A DNA stretch of 13,965 bases from CAYZJD01 sp964478455. GTDB lineage: Bacteria > Acidobacteriota > Terriglobia > Bryobacterales > Bryobacteraceae. The notes below the pieces were generated by a model, which worked only from the letters and a program-made list of their open reading frames with translations, searched no databases and was not told the origin of the DNA. Shown one piece after another: positions 7,305-13,965 of the stretch; the first letter of the stretch is position 1; every line of letters starts with the position of its first letter. The stretch is taken from NCBI GenBank assembly GCA_964478455.1, contig CAYZJD010000084.1:1-13965 (forward strand), in the 5' to 3' direction. The position numbers were made by a program, and so were the translations under genes.

Positions 7305-8150
7305 ATGCTCAGCCGCAGATCCCTCCTCGCCGGCGCGGCCGCTACCGTGCTCTCCGCCAAGAGGCCCTCCGGCCTCAAGATCGGCGCAATGGACGGCATC
7401 CTCCGCCTCGGCGGAAAACCCGAAGCCGTCGCCCTCGCCAAGAGTCTCGGCCTGGAGGGTCTTCAGGTCACCCTCGGCCGGTCCAGCGAGGGCGAACGCC
7501 TCCCGCTCGAAGACCCCGAGCTTCAGGCCCGGCTCACCGCCGAGTCCAAGAAGCACAAGCTGCCCATCGCCGCCACTTACATCGACATCCTCCACGTGAA
7601 CTGCCTGAAGAACGACCCGCTGGCCCGCAAATGGGTGCTGAAGGGGATCGAGATCACCCGCAGGCTCGAGGCCCGCATCCTGATGACGGTCTTCTTCGGC
7701 AAGTGCGCGCTCACCAGCCCCCAAGAAGTCGATTACGCCGCTGACGTTTTCAAGGAACTCGCGCCCGAAGCCGAAAGAGCCGGCGTCATTCTCGGCTTCG
7801 AGAACCTGCTCAACGCCGAGGACAACGCCCGAGCCATGGACCGCGTCGCGTCGAAGGCTTTTAAGATCTACTACGACGTCGGCAACTCCACCAACATGGT
7901 CGGCGTGGATGCGGCCAAAGAGATCCGCTGGCTCGGGCGCGACCGTATCTGCCAGTTCCACTTGAAAGACAAGGGCTACCTCGGCGAGGGCAAGGTGGAT
8001 TTCCCGGCCGTTCTCGCGGCCATCGGCGATATCGGTTTCAAGGGATACGGGATGCTCGAGACCGGCGCGCCCTCCGGCAACGTCGAGGCCGACCTCAAAC
8101 GGAACCTCGACTACCTGCGCTCGCTGATGCTCGCGGCTCAGAAACGGTGA
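7305..8150 (+). CDS. Sugar phosphate isomerase/epimerase-like TIM-barrel protein with Tat-type leader
   Basis: A 281-residue protein of the AP-endonuclease-2/xylose-isomerase-like TIM-barrel family, which isomerises or epimerises sugars, ketoses or inositols using a divalent metal. Residues 1-18 (MLSRRSLLAGAAATVLSA) resemble a short Tat leader, so the enzyme is likely periplasmic. The metal-binding set is present: E166 in ILGFENLL, D191 in IYYDVGN, H219 in CQFHLKD and E252 in MLETG. The segment HLKDKGYLGEGKVDFPAVLAAI is the usual signature. The specific substrate cannot be read from sequence. Similar Tat-exported TIM-barrel proteins are common in Solibacter-like genomes. It follows the CehA-like gene by 51 bases, so joint use in breakdown of a glycoside or cyclic compound is possible but unproven. 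Confidence 0.85.
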   Translation: MLSRRSLLAGAAATVLSAKRPSGLKIGAMDGILRLGGKPEAVALAKSLGLEGLQVTLGRSSEGERLPLEDPELQARLTAESKKHKLPIAATYIDILHVNCLKNDPLARKWVLKGIEITRRLEARILMTVFFGKCALTSPQEVDYAADVFKELAPEAERAGVILGFENLLNAEDNARAMDRVASKAFKIYYDVGNSTNMVGVDAAKEIRWLGRDRICQFHLKDKGYLGEGKVDFPAVLAAIGDIGFKGYGMLETGAPSGNVEADLKRNLDYLRSLMLAAQKR

Positions 8151-8254
8151 CCGATGCCGGGCCGCGACTGTCAAGGAGTGATTCCGAGGTCGGCCGAATT
8201 ATGTACGAACTAACCAACCGGCCGTAGTGCGATAGAATTCTCTGAACACCCCGT
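8151..8254 (+). promoter_or_regulatory. Intergenic region with putative kinase promoter
   Basis: The 104-base gap contains TAGAAT at 8233-8238 (in GCGATAGAATTC), 16 bases before the ATG at 8255. No convincing -35 is found at 16-18 bases upstream. Two CGGCCG hexamers (8191-8196 and 8219-8224) flank an AT-richer segment, a possible but unproven hairpin or operator. No Shine-Dalgarno is visible. Confidence 0.35.
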
Positions 8255-10822
8255 ATGTCTCTTTCTCCTTCCACCCGTCTGGGCCCGTACCAGATCCTTT
8301 CCGCCGTGGGCGCCGGCGGCATGGGCGAGGTCTACCGCGCCCGCGACACGCGGCTGAACCGCGACGTAGCCGTAAAGGTCCTGCCGTCGTTGTTTGCCGC
8401 CGACGGGGACCGTTTACGCCGCTTCACGCTGGAGGCGCAGTCCACCGGCGCGCTCAATCACCCCAACATCCTTGCTATCTACGACCTCGGCGCCCACGAC
8501 GGCACGCCGTACATCGTGTCGGAACTGCTCGAAGGCGAGTCGTTGCGGGACCGCCTGCGGGACGGAAGGCTGAGTGTCTCGAAGGCGGTGGACTATGCGC
8601 GGCAGATCGCCTCTGGTCTGGCGGCGGCCCACGCCAAGGGCATCACCCACCGCGACATCAAACCGGAGAACCTCTTCGTCACCAAAGACGGCCGGGTGAA
8701 GATCCTCGACTTCGGACTGGCCAAAGTGACCCAGCCGCGGGCGCTGGAGAGCGACGCGACGAAGACCGAAACGGTGGGCATGGAGACGACGCCGGGCGCG
8801 GTGCTGGGAACGGTCTCCTACATGTCCCCGGAGCAGGTACGGGGCCAGGCCGCGGATCACCGCTCGGACCTCTTCAGCTTCGGCTGCGTTCTCTACGAGA
8901 TGTTGAGCGGTGAACGCCCGTTTCACGGCGAGACACCGGCCGATACGATGAGCGCCATCTTGAAAGAAGAGCCGCCCGAGCTGTCCACAAAAGGGGTCGT
9001 GGTTCCTCCGGCGCTGGATCGTCTGGTTCGCCACTGCCTCGAGAAGAACCCGGAGGAACGTTTCCAGTCGGCGCGGGACCTGGCCTTCGGCCTCGAGTCG
9101 TTGTCGCAAACCTCGCAGAGCGGCGGCCCGCCACAAGCTCCTCCCAAGACCAGGCGCCGGTGGCTCACGTGGGCGGCCGGAGCGGCTGTCGCCGTGTTGC
9201 TGGCCGGCGCTTTCGTCGCCGGGCGCGAGAGCGTTGCGCCGGCAGAGAAGAAGTATCGCCGCCTTACCTTCCGCCGCGGATACGTTCCCGCAGCCCGCTT
9301 CGCGCCGGATGGCAACACGGTGGTGTACAGCGCCGCTTGGGAGCATGAGACAAGCGAGTTGTTCAGCGCCCGCTTGGACGGGCCCGAGTCCCGCCCACTC
9401 GGTTTCCAGGGAGCAGTGCTGCTGGCCATCTCGTCCACGAGCGAGCTGGCGCTCCAGTTGAACACGCGCGTGGCGGTGAATGCCTTCGCGCCGGTGGGAT
9501 TGCTGGCGCGTGCGCCCTTCTCCGGCGGCGCGCCGCGCGCCATCGATGACAAGATCGACTTCGCGGATTGGTCGCCCGACGGCAAGGAACTCGCCCTTGT
9601 GAGGGAGACCGACCGGGGAACGCAACTGGAGTACCCCGCCGGCAAGGTGCTTTACCGGACCGCCGGCTATATCTCGAATCCGCGCATCTCGCCTAGGGGC
9701 GACCTGATCGCCTTCCTCGATCATCCCGTCTCCAATGACAACGGAGGCACCGTTGCCACCGTTGACAGGGCTGGGCAAAAGAGGACACTCACCCGGCACT
9801 ACCTGGTGGCCGATGGACTGGCGTGGTCGCCTGGAGGCGACGAGATCTGGTTCACGGCGGCGAAGATTGGCGCCCGGGCGGAGTTGCGAGCAGTGACCCT
9901 CGGCGGGCGCGACCGCCTTGTGCACGCGCAAACCGGGTCCCTGGTTTTGCAGGACATCTCCCAGGACGGCAAGGTTCTCCTGGTGAACCTCGAGAGCCGT
10001 CAGAAGCTCGTGTTCAGGCGGGAAGGCGAAGCCCGCGAGCGCGAGCTTTCCTGGCTCGATTGGTCTTTGATAACCGACATGACGCCGGACGGGAAGCTCA
10101 TTGCGTTCAGCGAGTCGGGCGAAGGCTCCGGGGAGGTGCAGACCGTCTATCTGAGAGACACCAGCGGCGCGCCCGCCGTCAAGCTCGGCACCGGGAGTTT
10201 CCCAGCGATCTCGCCCGACGGGCAGACGATTGTGGCGCCCGAAGCGGACGGCAGCGGGATTGTTGTCTACCCTGTTGGTCCGGGGCAGGCGAAACACCTT
10301 CCCACGCCGGGTTTCAGGGTCGTTCGCGCGAACTGGTTGCCGGACGGCAAGCGACTCTGGTTCAACGGGAGCGAGCCGTCACGCGGCTCGCGTTACTACC
10401 TCATCGATTCGGAAGGCGCGAAACCACGGCCGGTTACGCCGGAGGGCGTCCGTTTTGCCGGGCCCGGCGCGACCCGCGACGGTAAGTACATCTTTGGGCT
10501 TTCCGGAGGCAGAATCCGCCTCTATCCGATTGACGGCGGCGAGCCGCAGCTTCTGGAGGGCATTCTCGAGGGAGAAAGGATCACCGCCCAGAGCGATGAC
10601 AGCCAGTCCTTTCTCGTCTACCCTCGCAACGAACTGCCGGCGAAGATTTTCCGCGTGGATCGGAAGACTGGACGCCGGGAGTTCGTCCGCGAGATCGCGC
10701 CGGCCGATCCGGCGGGGGTCGTCGGCGGGATTGCCCTGGTCATGACCCCGGACGCCAAAGCTCACGCCTATTCCATCCAGCAGACGCTTTCCGACCTCCA
10801 CATGATCGAAGGACTGAAATAG
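8255..10822 (+). CDS. Membrane Ser/Thr protein kinase with extracytoplasmic WD40/TolB-like propeller
   Basis: An 855-residue PknB-type receptor kinase that should phosphorylate Ser/Thr on cytoplasmic proteins in response to a signal sensed outside the membrane. The kinase domain is at about 12-275: glycine loop VGAGGMGEVY (18-27), lysine K41 in VAVKVLP, catalytic HRDIKPEN (132-139), DFGLAK (152-157), SPEQ (191-194), and DHRSDLFSFGCVLYEML. All catalytic residues are kept, so it should be active. After a Pro-rich linker, one membrane helix spans about 303-323 (LTWAAGAAVAVLLAGAFVAG). Residues 334-855 hold repeated PD40/WD40-like blades (for example RFAPDGNTVVYS, ADWSPDGKELALV, ISPDGQTIV), a TolB-like propeller. 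This architecture is very abundant in Acidobacteriota. The ligand and kinase targets are unknown. The gene looks monocistronic, with its own promoter-like box. Confidence 0.92.
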   Translation: MSLSPSTRLGPYQILSAVGAGGMGEVYRARDTRLNRDVAVKVLPSLFAADGDRLRRFTLEAQSTGALNHPNILAIYDLGAHDGTPYIVSELLEGESLRDRLRDGRLSVSKAVDYARQIASGLAAAHAKGITHRDIKPENLFVTKDGRVKILDFGLAKVTQPRALESDATKTETVGMETTPGAVLGTVSYMSPEQVRGQAADHRSDLFSFGCVLYEMLSGERPFHGETPADTMSAILKEEPPELSTKGVVVPPALDRLVRHCLEKNPEERFQSARDLAFGLESLSQTSQSGGPPQAPPKTRRRWLTWAAGAAVAVLLAGAFVAGRESVAPAEKKYRRLTFRRGYVPAARFAPDGNTVVYSAAWEHETSELFSARLDGPESRPLGFQGAVLLAISSTSELALQLNTRVAVNAFAPVGLLARAPFSGGAPRAIDDKIDFADWSPDGKELALVRETDRGTQLEYPAGKVLYRTAGYISNPRISPRGDLIAFLDHPVSNDNGGTVATVDRAGQKRTLTRHYLVADGLAWSPGGDEIWFTAAKIGARAELRAVTLGGRDRLVHAQTGSLVLQDISQDGKVLLVNLESRQKLVFRREGEARERELSWLDWSLITDMTPDGKLIAFSESGEGSGEVQTVYLRDTSGAPAVKLGTGSFPAISPDGQTIVAPEADGSGIVVYPVGPGQAKHLPTPGFRVVRANWLPDGKRLWFNGSEPSRGSRYYLIDSEGAKPRPVTPEGVRFAGPGATRDGKYIFGLSGGRIRLYPIDGGEPQLLEGILEGERITAQSDDSQSFLVYPRNELPAKIFRVDRKTGRREFVREIAPADPAGVVGGIALVMTPDAKAHAYSIQQTLSDLHMIEGLK

Positions 10823-10852
10823 ACGTCCCGCCGCCACCCCTTCCCCGTCCGC

Positions 10853-10858
10853 TAGACT
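10853..10858 (+). promoter_or_regulatory. Putative -10 box before the cyclodeaminase-queF operon
   Basis: TAGACT (in CCGCTAGACTGAG) ends 9 bases before the ATG at 10868. If it is the -10 box, the transcript is essentially leaderless. A weak purine stretch (GAGAAG) lies between, 3 bases before the start. No -35 match is seen. Confidence 0.35.
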
Positions 10859-10867
10859 GAGAAGAAC

Positions 10868-12103
10868 ATGTCAGCCCGCAGTACCACCTTTCCGTTTCAT
10901 GAAGTGGTTGAGGCCGAGGGCCACCTCATCGACAGCCACATCATGGAGCAGATCTTCGACAAGGTCGTGGAAGTCCACGGCCGGTTCGAAGTCGAGCAGT
11001 TTCGCATCGGCCGGACCAATCTCGATCCCTCCTACCTCCGTCTGCGCGTCGAGGCCACCAGCCGCGAGGTTCTCGACCGGATGCTCGAGCAGCTCATGGA
11101 TCTCGGCTGCTCGCCGCTGGCGCCGGGCGACGTGGTGCTGAAGACGGTGGAAGCGGACCGCTGCGCCCCCGAAGACTTCTACTCTTCCACCAATCACCGC
11201 ACGATGGTCCGGCTCGGCGGCCAATGGGTTACTGTTGAGAACCAGCGCATGGACGCGCTTATCGTCGTCAAGGACGGCCGCGCCTTCTGCCGCCGCCTCC
11301 GCGACCTCGAGGCGGGCGACCAGGTCGTCACCGGCATGCGGGGCATTCGCGTCATCCCCGAATCGAAGGAACGCGACCGGCTCGAGTTCGCCTTCATGAC
11401 CAACGGCGTCTCCTCCGAGCGCCAGGTGGAAACGGCCGTCCGCCAGACCGCCGCCCTCATCCGCCACACCCGCAACCTCGGTCAGAAGATCGTCGTTGTC
11501 GCCGGGCCGGTCGTCGTCCACACCGGCGGCGCGCCTCCGCTCGCCGCCATGATCCGCGAGGGCTACGTCCAGGCGCTGCTCAGCGGCAACGCGCTCGGCG
11601 TGCACGACGTCGAAGCGGCCCTTTACGGAACCTCCCTCGGCGTGCGTCAGACCGACGGCCGCCAGGAGGAACACGGCCACCGCAACCACATGCGCGCCAT
11701 CAACGCAATCTACCACTGCGGCGGCATTCGCCAGGCGGTTGAAGCCGGCCGCCTGCAAAGCGGCATCCTCTACGAGTGCATCCGCGCCGGCGTTCCCTTC
11801 GTCCTCGCCGGCAGCCTCCGCGACGACGGCCCCCTGCCCGAGACCATCACCGACATGAACGAAGCCCAGGACGCTTACGCCGCCCAGCTTGCGGGCGCCG
11901 GTCTTGTGCTCTGCCTCGGCTCCATGCTCCATTCCATCGCTACCGGCAACATGCTGCCGAGCTGGGTCAAGATCGTTTGCGTGGACATCAACCCCGCCGT
12001 CGCCACCAAGGTCAGCGACCGCGGCACCGGCCAGGCCGTCGGCGTCGTCACCGATGTCGGCCTCTTTCTCGACTTGCTCGCCAAGGCGCTGGTTTCCTCA
12101 TGA
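10868..12103 (+). CDS. Archaeal-type ornithine cyclodeaminase / TIGR00300 (LOR/SDH domain) protein
   Basis: A 411-residue protein of the TIGR00300/LOR-SDH family. Archaeal members (methanococcal type) and the C-terminal half of cyanobacterial ArgZ/AgrE convert ornithine to proline and ammonia with NAD. Residues 8-110 form the N-terminal LOR/SDH domain (FHEVVEAEGHLIDSHIMEQI, with FEVEQFRIGRTNLDPSYLRL). The C-terminal part has a deoxyhypusine-synthase-like Rossmann fold, with VVAGPVVVHTGGAPPLAAMI (210-229), LLSGNALGVHDVEAALYGTSLG (237-258), TDMNEAQDAY, GSMLHSIATGNMLPS and VCVDINPAVATKVSDRGT. The full archaeal length is kept, and the N-terminal guanidino-group hydrolase domain of ArgZ is absent. 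It starts the plus-strand operon, and its TGA overlaps the queF start (ATGA). Ornithine cyclodeaminase activity is inferred from the family; this bacterial copy could differ. Confidence 0.83.
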   Translation: MSARSTTFPFHEVVEAEGHLIDSHIMEQIFDKVVEVHGRFEVEQFRIGRTNLDPSYLRLRVEATSREVLDRMLEQLMDLGCSPLAPGDVVLKTVEADRCAPEDFYSSTNHRTMVRLGGQWVTVENQRMDALIVVKDGRAFCRRLRDLEAGDQVVTGMRGIRVIPESKERDRLEFAFMTNGVSSERQVETAVRQTAALIRHTRNLGQKIVVVAGPVVVHTGGAPPLAAMIREGYVQALLSGNALGVHDVEAALYGTSLGVRQTDGRQEEHGHRNHMRAINAIYHCGGIRQAVEAGRLQSGILYECIRAGVPFVLAGSLRDDGPLPETITDMNEAQDAYAAQLAGAGLVLCLGSMLHSIATGNMLPSWVKIVCVDINPAVATKVSDRGTGQAVGVVTDVGLFLDLLAKALVSS

Positions 12104-12504
12104 CCAAGGACGGCTACACCGAAGAACACGCGCGCGCCGGTCTCGATGCCGTACTCCCCACCATCGACACGTTTCCCAATCAGTTCCCCGGTTACGAGAT
12201 CGAGATCGTGATCCCCGAGTTCACGTCCGTCTGCCCCAAGACCGGGCTGCCCGACTTCGGCAAAATCACCATCCGCTATGTCCCCGACAAGCTCTGCCTC
12301 GAGCTTAAATCCCTCAAAATGTACGAACTCTCCTACCGCGGCCTGGGCATCTTCCAGGAGAACGTCGTGAACCGCTTCGTCCGCGACCTCGTCAAGGCCT
12401 GCAAGCCCGTGTCCATCACCGTCACCGGGGAGTTCAATCCCCGCGGCGGCATCTACTCGAAGGTCACCGCGAGCTGGAGCAAATCGCGTGGACGGAAGCG
12501 ATAA
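12100..12504 (+). CDS. queF: NADPH-dependent 7-cyano-7-deazaguanine (preQ0) reductase QueF
   Basis: QueF reduces the nitrile of preQ0 to the amine of preQ1, a cytoplasmic step in queuosine tRNA modification, with NADPH. At 134 residues it is the short single-domain (YkvM-like) form, slightly shorter than the Bacillus enzyme. The nucleophile C45 lies in EFTSVCPKTGLPDFG with D52 as general acid. The QueF signature E68-LKSLK-73 follows, then YELSYRGLGIFQENVVNRFV and EFNPRGGIYS. Where Bacillus has His-Glu at the base-binding site, this protein has Gln86-Glu87; the Glu is kept. The start is fixed by homology and by the four-base overlap with the upstream stop, although the frame stays open far upstream. 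No Shine-Dalgarno is seen, so translational coupling is likely. No queC, queD or queE is in the window. Confidence 0.93.
   Translation: MTKDGYTEEHARAGLDAVLPTIDTFPNQFPGYEIEIVIPEFTSVCPKTGLPDFGKITIRYVPDKLCLELKSLKMYELSYRGLGIFQENVVNRFVRDLVKACKPVSITVTGEFNPRGGIYSKVTASWSKSRGRKR
12476..12479 (+). promoter_or_regulatory. Ribosome binding site inside queF for the methyltransferase gene
   Basis: GGAG lies 8 bases before GTG 12488, inside the last codons of queF. It supports the GTG as start of the next gene in a 17-base overlap. Confidence 0.55.
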
Positions 12505-13965
12505 CCCCAACGGCGCTGCTTCGGCCGGCGAACTCGTCGAAGTGATCCGTGAAATCCGAGAGCGCGTGCGTGCCCGCCACCCCTCCGGTTCTGCTTCCGG
12601 TCTTCCTTTGCCCGACCTTGTGCCCATCGTTCACGCCCGCGACGCCGCCTCCGCCAAGGTTGCCTCCATCGGCACGGTCAACCCGCGTCCTCCCGGCGTG
12701 CTGAACTCGGCCATCCAGGCGCTTAAGAAGCTGATCGCCCGCGCGCTCGACTGGCACGTGCGCGAGCAGGTCGAATTCAACCGCGCTGCCATGACCTCCT
12801 TCGAGGCCATCCTCGAAGCGCTTAACGAGAACAACCGGGCCCTCGCCCGCCTTGCCGCGGGGCAGGCCGAGCTGCTCAAGGAAATCGACCGCTTGGCCCA
12901 TCTTGGCCAGGAAACCTCGCGCCGGATCGACAAGCTCGAAGCGGATCAGGCCGAATTCGCCGCCGGCGTCGCTCCGCTGCGCGAGGAGGCCCGCGAGCTG
13001 AAGGACGTCCGCGTTCACTGGGCCCAGTGGCGTCAGGAATGGGAACACAAGGTCTCGGTCAACGAGGTCCAGTTCCTGCGCGGCATCGCCGACCTGCAAG
13101 CGGCCTTCGCTCACCGCGCCACTCTCATGGAGAACAACTTCCGCGAGATGGTCCGCGGCCAGCACGAGGATTACCTCGGCGCTTTGGATCGATCCACTGT
13201 TGACATCCAGAAACGCCTCTGGACGGATCTCGAAAAAGTCCGCGCCGAGTTCGAGCGGCTCATCTTCACCGAGTTACGCCTCATCCGCCAGCGCCTCGCG
13301 CTGCCGGTGATGGAACCCGCCGCCGCGACCTTGACCCCACCCGTCTCCACCCCCGCCCTCGTCTACGCCCGCTTCGCCGAGCGCTTCCGCGGCTCGCCGG
13401 AGTTCATCCGCGAGAAGCAGAAACTCTATCTTCCGTACTTCCAGGGCCGCCGCGAAGTCCTGGATCTCGGCTGCGGCCGCGGCGAATTTCTCGAACTCAT
13501 GCAGGAGGCCGGCGTGGAAGCCCGCGGTATCGACGCGAGCGAGGAATCGGCCGCCTTCTGCCGCCAGAAAGGACTCCGCGCCGAGGCCGCCGACCTTTTC
13601 GAATACCTCCAGTCCGTGCCTGCGCACACCCTCGACGGCATCTTCTGCTCTCAAGTCGTCGAGCACCTGGCGCCAGGACGCATACCGGAGATGATCCGCC
13701 TCTGCGCCTCGCGCCTCGTTCGTGGAGGCCTCCTGGCCATCGAAACGCCCAACCCCAACTGCCTGGCCATCTTCGCCACTTACTTCTTCCTCGATCCGAC
13801 GCACACCCGCCCCGTTCCTCCCGACCTTCTCCGCTTCTACATGGAGGAAGCCGGCTTGGGCGACTTCGAGACCAGGGAACTCTCTCCAGCCGTCGAGTCG
13901 ATGTCGGCCCTGGCCTCCGTCCCCGAGGACTTCCGCAGCGCCTTCTTCGGCGGCCTCGATTACGC
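12488..13965 (+). CDS. Coiled-coil class I SAM-dependent methyltransferase (WbdD-like polysaccharide type), 3' partial
   Basis: An open frame of 492 codons reaches the window end without a stop. It begins at GTG 12488, overlapping queF by 17 bases. Residues 1-75 are variable. Residues about 75-160 and 210-275 are helical and coiled-coil-like (ALNENNRALARLAAGQAELL, RRIDKLEADQAEFAAGV). From about 300 a Rossmann methyltransferase follows: YFQGRREVLDLGCGRGEFLE with the SAM loop at 326-332, acidic D349 in GIDASEE, GIFCSQVVEHL (E392, H393), ETPNPN (419-424) and YFFLDPTHTRPV (D436). This set, especially the ETPNPN and DPTH motifs, is typical of methyltransferases in O-antigen or exopolysaccharide gene clusters, which methylate or cap sugar chains. 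The substrate is unknown, and the C-terminus could carry further domains such as a glycosyltransferase. It is not expected to belong to queuosine synthesis despite the overlap with queF. Confidence 0.85.
   Translation, partial: MDGSDNPNGAASAGELVEVIREIRERVRARHPSGSASGLPLPDLVPIVHARDAASAKVASIGTVNPRPPGVLNSAIQALKKLIARALDWHVREQVEFNRAAMTSFEAILEALNENNRALARLAAGQAELLKEIDRLAHLGQETSRRIDKLEADQAEFAAGVAPLREEARELKDVRVHWAQWRQEWEHKVSVNEVQFLRGIADLQAAFAHRATLMENNFREMVRGQHEDYLGALDRSTVDIQKRLWTDLEKVRAEFERLIFTELRLIRQRLALPVMEPAAATLTPPVSTPALVYARFAERFRGSPEFIREKQKLYLPYFQGRREVLDLGCGRGEFLELMQEAGVEARGIDASEESAAFCRQKGLRAEAADLFEYLQSVPAHTLDGIFCSQVVEHLAPGRIPEMIRLCASRLVRGGLLAIETPNPNCLAIFATYFFLDPTHTRPVPPDLLRFYMEEAGLGDFETRELSPAVESMSALASVPEDFRSAFFGGLDY

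Noticed and set aside
5628..8174. 848-codon open frame on the minus strand
   Set aside because: It is antisense to the CehA-like and isomerase genes, whose motifs are clear. Its protein is low-complexity, rich in Gly, Ala, Val, Glu and Asp, as expected from GC-rich codon bias read backwards.
8191..8224. CGGCCG...CGGCCG as a terminator after the isomerase gene
   Set aside because: The loop is over 20 bases, each hexamer is self-complementary, and no T-run follows, so there is little support for termination.
8414..10297. 627-codon open frame on the minus strand
   Set aside because: It is antisense to the kinase, which has all catalytic motifs. The antisense product has no recognisable domain and is Arg-rich.
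10871..11932. 353-codon open frame on the minus strand
   Set aside because: It is the shadow of the cyclodeaminase gene, with a composition typical of reversed GC-rich codons.
11776..12099. N-terminal extension of QueF by 108 codons
   Set aside because: The extension is an Arg/Pro-rich out-of-frame reading of the cyclodeaminase gene. QueF homology begins after the ATG at 12100, which overlaps the upstream stop.
12464..13804. Minus-strand frames of 233 and 176 codons
   Set aside because: They are antisense to the coiled-coil methyltransferase, which reads cleanly on the plus strand with strong SAM motifs.

Overview
The window is GC-rich DNA with tightly packed genes and no tRNA, rRNA, CRISPR array or insertion sequence that I can see. 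The gene mix suggests an Acidobacteriota chromosome, most likely of the Solibacter/Bryobacter type. It includes a Ser/Thr kinase fused to a WD40/TolB-like propeller, a secreted FecR-domain protein, a CehA/McbA-type metallohydrolase and a sugar-isomerase-like TIM barrel both with twin-arginine leaders, and a secreted S9B peptidase. The lineage is inferred from gene content only, without any search. The right edge cuts a gene. The left edge looks like a contig end, because the first 192 bases fold back on themselves.

Layout. (1) 2315 to 1, minus strand: an operon of three genes with stop/start overlaps. It encodes a DUF1638 protein, a uroporphyrinogen-decarboxylase-family (MtaA/MtbA-like) methyltransferase, and the N-terminus of a [2Fe-2S]/ASKHA corrinoid-activation (RACo/DUF4445-type) protein. 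Together they look like a corrinoid methyl-transfer and reactivation module whose corrinoid protein is not in the window. (2) 2421-3392, plus: a secreted FecR-domain protein, divergent from the operon and convergent with (3) 3420-5579, minus: a secreted dipeptidyl-peptidase-IV-like serine peptidase. (4) 5634-7253 and 7305-8150, plus: a CehA/McbA metallohydrolase and a sugar phosphate isomerase/epimerase-like protein, both with Tat-type leaders. (5) 8255-10822, plus: a membrane Ser/Thr kinase with an extracytoplasmic propeller. (6) 10868-13965, plus: an overlapping three-gene run made of an archaeal-type ornithine cyclodeaminase/TIGR00300 protein, QueF (preQ0 to preQ1 reductase), and a coiled-coil SAM methyltransferase that runs off the end.

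The intergenic gaps are short (27-105 bp). Several hold a TAG(A/C)(A/C)T box 9-25 nt before the start codon, which I read as a recurrent -10 element giving short or nearly leaderless transcripts. The long antisense open frames over the GC-rich genes (848, 627 and 353 codons) are composition artefacts. I found no clear new defence or mobile system. The parts most worth following up are the DUF1638/URO-D/activator operon, the cyclodeaminase-queF-methyltransferase coupling, and the fold-back at the left edge.
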